This document shows, one piece after another, positions 1 through 6,298 of a stretch of DNA of 9,587 bases (its first letter is position 1; every line of letters starts with the position of its first letter). The notes beneath the pieces are model-generated. The model saw only the letters and a list, made by a program, of their open reading frames with translations, searched no databases and had not been told where the DNA came from. This DNA is from an uncultured Eubacteriales bacterium. GTDB lineage: Bacteria; Bacillota; Clostridia; Oscillospirales; CAG-272. Made by a program: the position numbers and the translations under genes. Location: positions 1 through 9,587 of the forward strand of contig CATYXQ010000063.1 of assembly GCA_958414825.1 (NCBI GenBank), read 5' to 3'.

Positions 1-1
1 C

Positions 2-979
2 ATTCCGGTCGCCGACTTCTTTGCAAGCGACGGATTTGTACGCGGACAAGTTTTTCACGGAAAAATTGTGCGCTCTTTTGAACAGATTCGGCAGACATAT
101 AAAAATTTTATTATTTTGCTATCTTTCGGTACATCACGACCAGAAGTTTTAGCTCCGATTTATTCGCTTAGCAAACATTTTGAACTGTATGCGCCCGACG
201 TGCCGGTATTCGGCAATACGCTTTTTACGAGATCATTCTATAAAGCAAATCATGAAAAATTCAAGCAAGTCTTTAAACTGCTTGCAGATATGCAATCAAA
301 AGAAATTTTCTGCAATGTGATTCGATATAAGATTACCGGCGATATTCGCTTTTTGAGAAAAGCAATCAGTCCCCCAGATTTTGAGAAAAAACTTTTACCT
401 TACAAAAGTTATCATACCTTTATAGATGCCGGCGCTTATAACGGAGATACGTCCCGCGCGTTTATAGACAACTGCTCGGAGGCCAAACGTATTTACGCAA
501 TCGAACCCGATCCCAAAAATTTCAAAAAACTCTTGGCCTACGCCGAAACCGAAACGCGTGCAAAGGTGTTCCCTTTTGAATTCGGCGCCTGGCAGGAAGA
601 AAGCAAAGCGGAATTCTCCGTATGCGGCAACCGAAACTCAAACTGCGCGGCGCAGACGTCAAATAAAACCAAAACCGTTTTGCTGCGGACAATCGACAGT
701 CTCGGTATTCAAGACGCCGACTATGTTAAATTTGACGTAGAGGGTGCGGAAAAACAGGCGTTTTTAGGTGCGCTCAAAACGATCTCCGCCGGCGCAGACG
801 TGCTTTTATCCCTCTACCACCGCAGTGAAGATCTTTTTGAACTTCCACTGCTCATGCACCGGCACTTTCCGAACTATCGACTGTTTCTCAGGCGCCGCGA
901 ATCACTTCCGGCATGGGATTTAAACTTATACGCACTGAAAGGGGAAAGATACGATCATGATTTACAGACTGTATATTGA
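2..979 (+). CDS. FkbM-family SAM-dependent methyltransferase, 5' partial
   Basis: The reading frame is open to the left edge, so the gene starts outside the window. The GTG at 68 is in frame but is probably not the start, because the 22 codons before it (starting IPVADFFASDG) read as normal protein. Numbering from the first visible residue, the SAM-binding motif I is FIDAGAYNGDT (about 141-151), followed by YAIEPDPKNF with the ribose-binding acid (about 165-174). The FkbM hallmark VKFDVEGAEKQAF lies near 242-254. The segment before the methyltransferase resembles the N-terminal Rossmann-like module often fused to FkbM domains in clostridia, but it is cut. FkbM proteins usually O-methylate sugars or other small molecules, often in polysaccharide or natural-product loci. 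The substrate cannot be read from the sequence. The TGA at 977-979 lies inside the next gene, a 23 bp overlap that suggests co-transcription. The family is confident, the role unknown. Confidence 0.88.
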   Translation: MPVADFFASDGFVRGQVFHGKIVRSFEQIRQTYKNFIILLSFGTSRPEVLAPIYSLSKHFELYAPDVPVFGNTLFTRSFYKANHEKFKQVFKLLADMQSKEIFCNVIRYKITGDIRFLRKAISPPDFEKKLLPYKSYHTFIDAGAYNGDTSRAFIDNCSEAKRIYAIEPDPKNFKKLLAYAETETRAKVFPFEFGAWQEESKAEFSVCGNRNSNCAAQTSNKTKTVLLRTIDSLGIQDADYVKFDVEGAEKQAFLGALKTISAGADVLLSLYHRSEDLFELPLLMHRHFPNYRLFLRRRESLPAWDLNLYALKGERYDHDLQTVY

Positions 980-1406
980 AACCGTACAAGAGGAAAATTG
1001 TACCGGCTGGGCATTTATGTTTTTCAATCATCAGGACTTTAACATCTACAAGCGGTGCGGAAAAAGCGAAACGACCGACAAGCGCGCCGTCATCCTTACG
1101 ATTGCGGAACAAGCGCTTTCCTATTTCACCAATTTCATGCGCCGCCGCTATTACGACGAGCATTTTGCGACCATATTAGATGAAGACTATGTAACGCTTT
1201 TCACCGAACTGCCCGAAATTGAAGCGTGCTGGAAATCCGGACACTTTCGTGAATTTTTTGCAGATGCACCCGACCGCGCGCGCTGGGAAACGCTTCTGCC
1301 CTATTTTGAACGTCCGACCATGCGCTTCGAAACCGCTTCAGACCCCAAGTTTATCGAAACGGTAAAAGTGCTGGCAAAAAAAGGACTGGCACAACCGATT
1401 CTGTAA
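957..1406 (+). CDS. Small hypothetical protein, possible degenerate RNase H-fold
   Basis: This 149-residue ORF starts at ATG 957 with GGGGAAAG at 941-948, eight bases upstream, and ends with TAA just before the convergent terminator. It overlaps the methyltransferase gene by 23 bp, so the two are probably translated together. I do not recognise a named family. There is no signal peptide or membrane segment. The layout resembles RNase HI: a first strand MIYRLYIET, then GWAF, then TTDKRAVILTIAEQAL in the place of the RNase H helix TTNNRMELMAAI, then LDEDYV in the place of TDSQYV, then RARWETL in the place of VDLWQRL, and a C-terminal helix KFIETVKVLAKKG. In this eye-made alignment the first catalytic Asp becomes E8, the helix Glu becomes V45, D75 is kept, and the last Asp is replaced by T135 or V136. 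If the fold is right the protein is unlikely to cut RNA and may be a binding or structural relative. The coding call is good, the fold is an inference. Confidence 0.75.
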   Translation: MIYRLYIETVQEENCTGWAFMFFNHQDFNIYKRCGKSETTDKRAVILTIAEQALSYFTNFMRRRYYDEHFATILDEDYVTLFTELPEIEACWKSGHFREFFADAPDRARWETLLPYFERPTMRFETASDPKFIETVKVLAKKGLAQPIL

Positions 1407-1458
1407 ATCGATTGCTTCCGGTTTTTTGAAAACCGATCTTAATCAAATACCTCATTCT

Positions 1459-1495
1459 AAAAAACGTCTGTCCGAAATTCGGACAGACGTTTTTT
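1459..1495. terminator. Bidirectional intrinsic terminator
   Basis: A perfect 12 bp stem (1464-1475 pairing with 1479-1490, core ACGTCTGTCCGA) closes a 3-base loop. It is extended by five A at 1459-1463 and five T at 1491-1495. Because the A tract and T tract are symmetric, the structure works as a hairpin followed by a U run in either direction. It lies 52 bases after the + strand gene ending at 1406 and 10 bases after the - strand gene ending at 1506, which is the expected place for a shared terminator of two convergent units. Confidence 0.93.
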
Positions 1496-1505
1496 CAGAA
1501 CATTA

Positions 1506-2930
1506 TCATTTACCAACCTGACTAATCGCATCGCGAATGGTTTTCTCATACGCCTCACGGCCGTATTTATCCACCTCGGACTTATTCTTCTCACCATGAG
1601 TCAGGCAGCCGGCTCCGCCGATACAACCGCCGACACAAGCCATACCCTCGATAAAGTTTGCGTCCAACACCCCCTTGCCCGCGCGCAGCAAAGCAGCGCG
1701 GCAGGCTTCGATTCCATCGCAAGACACCGCTTTAAGGGGAAAATCAATTCCCTGTTCTTTGAGCGCTTCCGCCACTGCATCCGAAAGTCCGCCGCTGCGG
1801 GCAAAAATCCGCCCGTAATACGACGCATTGTCCAACACATCTTCGGAAAGCTGCGTAATATCAAGGTCACAGCTATCAAAAAGTGCCTGCAACTCTTCAA
1901 ATGTAATCACACTATCGATATAAGGCCGAACCGCTTCCTGCTGAAATTCCATTTTTTTCGCGGTACAGGGGCCGATAAAGACAATCTTAGCCGCTGAATC
2001 GGTCTCCTTGATATATTTGGAAATGGTTGCGGCAGGCGAAAGATTGTGGGAAATTTTTTCCGCAAGCTCTGGGAAACGCTGTCGAATATAGGTTACAAAC
2101 GCCGGACAGCAGGAGGATGTCAAAAAGCCTTTTTCCGCAAGCTCAGCCGCCTCTGCATACGCGACCATATCCGCACCGAGCGCCGCCTCGACAACCGTAA
2201 AGAAACCGAGCTTTTTAATTCCAGAAATTACCTGCCCGAGTTTTGCATACGTAAACTGGCTGGAAATAGAAGGCGCCACGACCGCATACACCTTGCTTTT
2301 GTCACCCGCCGCACTCTTTTTCAGCATGTCAATCACGTCAAGGATAAACGACTTATCGCTGATCGCACCGAACGGACACTGATATACGCACGCCCCACAG
2401 GATGTGCATTTGTCGTTATCAATGGCCGCCGCTCTGTCCTCGCGCATGGAAATCGCCCCCACCTTACAGGAACGCTCACAGGGACGCTTGAACTCCAAAA
2501 TCGCATTATACGGACACACTTTAGCACACTGCCCGCATTCAACACACCGCGATTTATCAATATGCGCCACATGATTTGCATCAAATGTGATCGCGCCGCG
2601 CCGACACACATCCTCGCACCGGTGCGCAAGGCATCCCCGGCAGGACTGCGTAACCACATATCCCCCCACGGGGCATTCATCACATGCAATATCGATAACC
2701 TCAATCACGTTGCGGTTTGTGCGGTCTCCGCCCATTGCAAGCTTAACGCGCTCACTGAGAATTGCACGTTCCTTGTATACACAGCAGCGCATGGTCGGCA
2801 CCTTTCCCGGCACGATCATTTTCGGAATATCGGTCACATGCTCAAGCAACCCGTCGTTCCAGGCAAGGCGCGCGACCTCTCTTAAAACCTTATATTTCAG
2901 ATGCTGTACCTTTGTATCAAATTTTCTCAT
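1506..2930 (-). CDS. [FeFe] hydrogenase, group B type (HydA2-like)
   Basis: The 474-residue product is predicted to catalyse reversible H2 formation at an H-cluster in the cytoplasm, exchanging electrons with ferredoxin or a similar carrier. All three H-cluster motifs are present: L1 TSSCCPAF (271-278, both cysteines kept), L2 PCTAKKME (321-328) and L3 EGMACVGGCIGGAG (428-441). These forms fit group B rather than group A enzymes. The N-terminal 190 residues are Cys-rich: C83/C86, C97/C100/C105/C109, ferredoxin-type CxxCxxCxxxCP sets at 129-140 and 175-186, and C151/C155 between them, enough for several Fe-S clusters. The frame could begin at 2987, but that ATG lies inside the phosphatase gene. 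I chose 2930 because AAGGAAAA sits 7 bases upstream and the gap to the phosphatase stop is then a normal 11 bp. It is the last operon gene, followed by the shared terminator. Direction of catalysis and redox partner are not known for most group B enzymes. Confidence 0.93.
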   Translation of the reverse strand: MRKFDTKVQHLKYKVLREVARLAWNDGLLEHVTDIPKMIVPGKVPTMRCCVYKERAILSERVKLAMGGDRTNRNVIEVIDIACDECPVGGYVVTQSCRGCLAHRCEDVCRRGAITFDANHVAHIDKSRCVECGQCAKVCPYNAILEFKRPCERSCKVGAISMREDRAAAIDNDKCTSCGACVYQCPFGAISDKSFILDVIDMLKKSAAGDKSKVYAVVAPSISSQFTYAKLGQVISGIKKLGFFTVVEAALGADMVAYAEAAELAEKGFLTSSCCPAFVTYIRQRFPELAEKISHNLSPAATISKYIKETDSAAKIVFIGPCTAKKMEFQQEAVRPYIDSVITFEELQALFDSCDLDITQLSEDVLDNASYYGRIFARSGGLSDAVAEALKEQGIDFPLKAVSCDGIEACRAALLRAGKGVLDANFIEGMACVGGCIGGAGCLTHGEKNKSEVDKYGREAYEKTIRDAISQVGK

Positions 2931-2933
2931 GAC

Positions 2934-2941
2934 TTTTCCTT
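2934..2941 (-). promoter_or_regulatory. Ribosome binding site of the group B hydrogenase gene
   Basis: On the - strand AAGGAAAA precedes ATG 2930, with seven bases between the GG and the start codon. It lies just after the phosphatase stop codon (2942-2944). This site decides the start: the upstream in-frame ATG at 2987 would add 19 residues that overlap the phosphatase C-terminus. Confidence 0.8.
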
Positions 2942-4114
2942 TTAAAAATAACTGACTTTGATCCGCTTTCCCATTTTTTTCAGACATTCGGAAAGCTCGG
3001 TCACAAGCTGCATCTTGATGCTGAAATTAATCGGTAGATTCGGATTCTGGTGCGCGGGATTAATAGCGCGGCCGACAAAAAAGTTAATATCCGTTGCCTC
3101 TTCAAACAAAAGCCGCGCAATGAGCGAAGCGCCGTCATGACGGCTGCTCCATTTTGTATAGGCCGTGTTATCCGCCAGATAATCCTTTGCATAAGTCAAA
3201 ACCTTATTGACGGTAATGACGCCCTCAGTGACCAGATCCACCCCCTCGATTTCAGCAATCGGCGGAATTTCAGGATCTTCAAAGTCGAGCTTCGGCACCA
3301 AGTTTTTTCCAAGATAGGAAGCCACAAGAGACGAGGTCGTTCCGCCGCAGACAATATGCTTTCCCTCTTTGGCAAAAAACAGCGCCATCATTTTGTTGAC
3401 GTCATCCCGGTCGCGCGGCGGTCCGAACAAAATATTCATCGGCGCGCGGCGGCGAATCCGCACCACGCAGACCGTTGTATCATCTCCCGGCTCACCGCCG
3501 TACAGGCGATCGCATTCATCCAACAGAAGCGTCGCCAATGTCTTAGCGGTAAATCCGACCTCCGAAAAGGTCTCCATAAAATCAATAATATCTTTCCGAT
3601 CCCAACCGAAATTCAGCGAAAGCCCAACTCCGGCATGAATGCAGCCGTCGCTCATCGCGATAAAAATATCGTTTTCGCAGAGTTTGACACGCGAAGAATA
3701 AATCTTTTTTTCCCCGATATTCAGTTCGGTTTTCGGATAATCAAAATTTTTTCCGTCACGCAGAAGAATCACCGAGGGATTATCGTACTGAATAATTTCA
3801 GCTTCCTCGTTATCCACAATCCGAATAATTGTAAAAGTCGAATAGGCGACGCCGCGTACAGAGCAAACCGGAAGCGTTGCTGCCACCGTCTCCACGCAAT
3901 CCTCAATAGAAAGTCCTTCGGCCAGCATAGTCGAAATAATTTTTGAGGTCAGCGTGGACAAAATATTGGCTTTAACGCCGCTGCCAAGCCCATCAGCCAA
4001 AACCAGCACAGTGGAACGCTCATCGCCGGAAATGATCTCCACGCGGTCGCCGCAGAGTTCCTCACCGATGTGATTGACGCTCTTATAGCCGATATCGGCG
4101 CAAAGATTATTCAT
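2942..4114 (-). CDS. SpoIIE/PP2C-type Ser/Thr phosphatase with extra C-terminal domain
   Basis: This is a 390-residue soluble protein. Residues 1 to about 222 form a SpoIIE/RsbU-like PP2C domain: GD at 22-23, LADGLGSG (39-46, metal ligand D41), the SDG at 155-157 and GDDTTVCVVR (210-219). The metal-binding aspartates all appear intact, so it should be active as a Mn/Mg-dependent phosphoprotein phosphatase. Residues about 225-390 are a second region I cannot assign, containing KHIVCGGTTSS (252-262) and DLVTEGVITVNK (293-304). The start ATG overlaps the hydS stop by 8 bp and has AAGGAG at 4125-4130, ten bases upstream, so translation is coupled to hydS. This placement suggests that HydS controls the phosphatase directly. 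Usual SpoIIE-type substrates are STAS proteins, but none is encoded here, so the target is unknown. Phosphatase fold is confident, partner and substrate are inference. Confidence 0.9.
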   Translation of the reverse strand: MNNLCADIGYKSVNHIGEELCGDRVEIISGDERSTVLVLADGLGSGVKANILSTLTSKIISTMLAEGLSIEDCVETVAATLPVCSVRGVAYSTFTIIRIVDNEEAEIIQYDNPSVILLRDGKNFDYPKTELNIGEKKIYSSRVKLCENDIFIAMSDGCIHAGVGLSLNFGWDRKDIIDFMETFSEVGFTAKTLATLLLDECDRLYGGEPGDDTTVCVVRIRRRAPMNILFGPPRDRDDVNKMMALFFAKEGKHIVCGGTTSSLVASYLGKNLVPKLDFEDPEIPPIAEIEGVDLVTEGVITVNKVLTYAKDYLADNTAYTKWSSRHDGASLIARLLFEEATDINFFVGRAINPAHQNPNLPINFSIKMQLVTELSECLKKMGKRIKVSYF

Positions 4115-5792
4115 CGTGCATCGACTCCTTCAACTTGGTCAGCGCAATTTTCGTTTCCGCCGCGGTTTCACCCAAAAGCGAAGCAATTTCCTGGACGATG
4201 CGCATCTGCTTATCCACCACCTTATCCGCAACCTCGGCGGTCTGACGGCAGATTTCGTTCTTCTTCTCCCGTTCGGTGATCTCCTCGGTCACATCGCGCA
4301 GCATACACATCAAAACATGATATTCATTGTCGCAAAGCACAGTTTGATCGACATACTTATTGTATTCGGCAAGATAAACACCGGTTCGGAGCACGGTCTT
4401 CTGCGTTGTAAGCGCCTGCATGAATACAGCCGGATCCAAAATCCGCACCACCGGTTCGCCGAGCACATCAGCCGCGCGGGAAAGATTCATCATTTTCAGC
4501 GCGGCGCGATTAATCTGCTGCACCTCGAGTTTTTCGTTGAGCACAACGATACCGCTCGGCATATTGCCGATGATACTCTCCGAAAAATTCTCGGCCCGTT
4601 CTTTCAGATAAGGCAGGCACATGGAAATTTCCGCTTTTCCCTGACAAACCGCCACTGCCTTTTCACGGCAGGTATTATAGCCGCAGGAACCGCAGTTCAG
4701 TTCATCCGATGGCTTCTGTTTGCCCATCTGACGCAGTACCGCCGCGATCTCGCTTTCACTCGGCATTGCGGCTTCTTTCGGAATATAATCCATGCTTTTG
4801 CGCAATGCGGACGCCGTCGGCTGTTCTACGGGAAAATCTTTTTTACCCGCATATTTGTACACCTCAACACTGTCGCGCAGCGGAGTACGATGATATTTTT
4901 CCATCACCGGACCGCCCACACAACTTCCGGCACAGGCGGACATTTCGATAAAACAGTTATGCAGGTGACCGTCTGCAATATCCCGCAGAGCGGCCATGCA
5001 GTTTTCCACACCGTCTACTGTCAAATATGTATATTCGGGCAAAGTACAATCCATTGTTTTCAGGATACCGCCCGATGTCGGAAACAGACGCGCCCGGCTT
5101 TCTTCAGTCGTATCTTTAGAAGCCTCCAATGTGATTTTTTCACGGGCAAACCATTCGGTCAGTTCTTCAAACGTAAGAACGCCGTCTACAATCCCAGGAA
5201 ATTGCTGCGCCTCATCCTTTTTGGAAACGCACGGCCCGACAAACACAACTTTCGCTTCCGGAACACGCCGTTTAATATCCAGCGCATGCGCCTGCATTGG
5301 GCTGACAACATCTGCCAAAGCGTCCAGCAGCGCCGGGAAATGCTTTTGAATCAGCAGATTAACCGAATGACAGCAGGAGGAAATCAAAACATCACGTTTT
5401 TCCTCCCGAAGCATACGCTCATACTCCCTTTTAACAATCGTAGCGCCGATTGCAGTCTCCTCTGCGTCGGCAAAACCGAGCGCAAGCAGCGCACGCCGCA
5501 TCTCTTCGATACCGACGCCGTTATAATTGGCAACAAAGGACGGAGCCAAACTGACATATACCGGCGCGTTGCTGCCAAGCAGAACACGCACCTGTTCCGT
5601 GCCATCCGAAATCTCCTTTGCGCCCTGCGGACATACGACAAAACACTGTCCGCACAGAATGCATTCGTTGCCGACAATGTGCGCCTGATTCCCGGAAAAG
5701 CGTATGGATTTAACCGGGCAGTGGCGTATACATTTGTAGCAGTTTTTGCAGTTGGATTTTTTGAGCTTCAATACATCAATCACGGCACTCAC
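4107..5792 (-). CDS. hydS: Group C sensory [FeFe] hydrogenase with Fe-S and PAS domains (HydS)
   Basis: The 561-residue protein is predicted to sense H2 or redox state rather than turn over H2 in bulk. Domains in order: two [4Fe-4S] ferredoxin motifs (C15/C18/C21/C25 and C44/C47/C50/C54); an H-cluster domain about 75-320 with L1 SSCCHS (138-143), L2 GPCVSKKDE (186-194) and L3 EMSACAGSCVGGP (283-295); a further [4Fe-4S] motif C367/C370/C375/C383; a PAS domain about 402-503; and a helical, probably coiled-coil tail to 561. The SxC..GP form of L3 and the PAS domain mark group C (HydS). There is no histidine kinase, cyclase or other output domain, so the signal must pass to another protein, most likely the adjacent phosphatase. 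Start choice is uncertain: GTG 5792 gives a 4 bp overlap with the upstream gene, but GTG 5783 has GGAAAGG at a better 8-base spacing; the product differs by only three residues. Confidence 0.93.
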   Translation of the reverse strand: MSAVIDVLKLKKSNCKNCYKCIRHCPVKSIRFSGNQAHIVGNECILCGQCFVVCPQGAKEISDGTEQVRVLLGSNAPVYVSLAPSFVANYNGVGIEEMRRALLALGFADAEETAIGATIVKREYERMLREEKRDVLISSCCHSVNLLIQKHFPALLDALADVVSPMQAHALDIKRRVPEAKVVFVGPCVSKKDEAQQFPGIVDGVLTFEELTEWFAREKITLEASKDTTEESRARLFPTSGGILKTMDCTLPEYTYLTVDGVENCMAALRDIADGHLHNCFIEMSACAGSCVGGPVMEKYHRTPLRDSVEVYKYAGKKDFPVEQPTASALRKSMDYIPKEAAMPSESEIAAVLRQMGKQKPSDELNCGSCGYNTCREKAVAVCQGKAEISMCLPYLKERAENFSESIIGNMPSGIVVLNEKLEVQQINRAALKMMNLSRAADVLGEPVVRILDPAVFMQALTTQKTVLRTGVYLAEYNKYVDQTVLCDNEYHVLMCMLRDVTEEITEREKKNEICRQTAEVADKVVDKQMRIVQEIASLLGETAAETKIALTKLKESMHDE

Positions 5793-6046
5793 CTTTCCGC
5801 CGCAAGCGGCTCCAGAATATGTTCTGCGAAAAATGCCGGAAAACTCTCCCGCGTGACGCCGGAATAAATATCATCGTCCACCTGCACGGTCACGCCCGTG
5901 CGGTTGCATTGACCAAGGCAAAAACTGCCGGCTAACACCACATCATCCTCAAGGGCGCGCGCCGCGATTTCCTTTTGAAAAAGCTCAACAATTTCACGCG
6001 AGCCCCGCAGATGACAGGAAGAACCGATACATATGCGAACGATCAT
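5789..6046 (-). CDS. Thioredoxin-fold [2Fe-2S] ferredoxin-like protein, second of a tandem pair
   Basis: An 85-residue protein related to the NuoE/HydC-type thioredoxin-like [2Fe-2S] domain. The four expected cluster ligands are C6 and C11 (CIGSSC) and C43 and C47 (FCLGQC), which is the usual C-x4-C ... C-x3-C pattern. It is only the ferredoxin domain; the N-terminal helical part of full NuoE subunits is absent. It probably carries one electron at a time between redox proteins in the cytoplasm, plausibly to or from HydS or the hydrogenase (inference). Its ATG overlaps the stop of the preceding paralogue (ATGA, 4 bp), and its TGA overlaps or directly precedes the hydS start, so the three genes are translationally coupled. 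No strong ribosome binding site is visible before its start, which fits coupling. Confidence 0.9.
   Translation of the reverse strand: MIVRICIGSSCHLRGSREIVELFQKEIAARALEDDVVLAGSFCLGQCNRTGVTVQVDDDIYSGVTRESFPAFFAEHILEPLAAER
5792..5798 (-). promoter_or_regulatory. Probable ribosome binding site of hydS, favouring GTG 5783
   Basis: On the - strand GGAAAGG lies 8 bases before GTG 5783. It abuts and includes the first base of the alternative GTG at 5792, for which the spacing would be too short. The site therefore argues mildly for the internal start. It lies at the very end of the upstream [2Fe-2S] protein gene. Confidence 0.5.
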
Positions 6047-6282
6047 AATTTCGCCAGCACTTCCGTTTCAAAAAAACTTTTCACTGTATCGGGTGTGACC
6101 GAGAACAGCTGACCGTCAACTGTGACGCAAACGCCGCTCTGACAGTTTCCCATACAGAAAGTTCCCGCAAGCTCTACCCTGTCGCCGGTTTTACTTTGCG
6201 CAATCAGATACTGAAGTTCCTCTACGATCTGACGCGAACCTTTAAGATGGCAGGAGGAACCGATGCAAACTGTTACTTTCAT
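6043..6282 (-). CDS. Thioredoxin-fold [2Fe-2S] ferredoxin-like protein, first of a tandem pair
   Basis: A 79-residue paralogue of the next gene. It shares CIGSSCHL at residues 6-13 without change, the following GSR-IVE segment, and the C43/C47 pair (FCMGNC), so all four [2Fe-2S] ligands (C6, C11, C43, C47) are present. An additional C52 is not shared with its partner. It starts at ATG 6282 with GGAG at 6292-6295, nine bases upstream, and follows the kinase gene after a 16 bp gap. The two small proteins have diverged well outside the cluster motifs, so the duplication is not recent. They could form a homo- or heterodimer, or have different redox partners. The carrier function is family knowledge; the link to HydS is inferred from the operon. 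Confidence 0.9.
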   Translation of the reverse strand: MKVTVCIGSSCHLKGSRQIVEELQYLIAQSKTGDRVELAGTFCMGNCQSGVCVTVDGQLFSVTPDTVKSFFETEVLAKL

Positions 6283-6298
6283 GTCTGTTTTCTCCGTA

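Noticed and set aside
68..70. GTG at 68 as the start of the FkbM gene
   Set aside because: The frame is open to the window edge and the upstream residues look like a typical N-terminal module, so the gene is truncated by the window rather than starting here.
2931..2987. Longer N-terminus for the group B hydrogenase starting at 2987
   Set aside because: It would overlap the phosphatase C-terminus by 46 bases and has no better ribosome binding site than ATG 2930, which has one at ideal spacing.
3050..3946. A 298-codon + strand frame antisense to the phosphatase gene
   Set aside because: Shadow of the PP2C coding sequence; no motif or ribosome binding site supports it.
4116..5867. A 583-codon open frame on the + strand, antisense to nearly all of hydS
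   Set aside because: It is the mirror of a gene with full domain matches, has a low-complexity-like composition rich in His, Arg and Phe, no recognisable motifs and no good start signal. Long antisense frames arise from the codon bias of the real gene.
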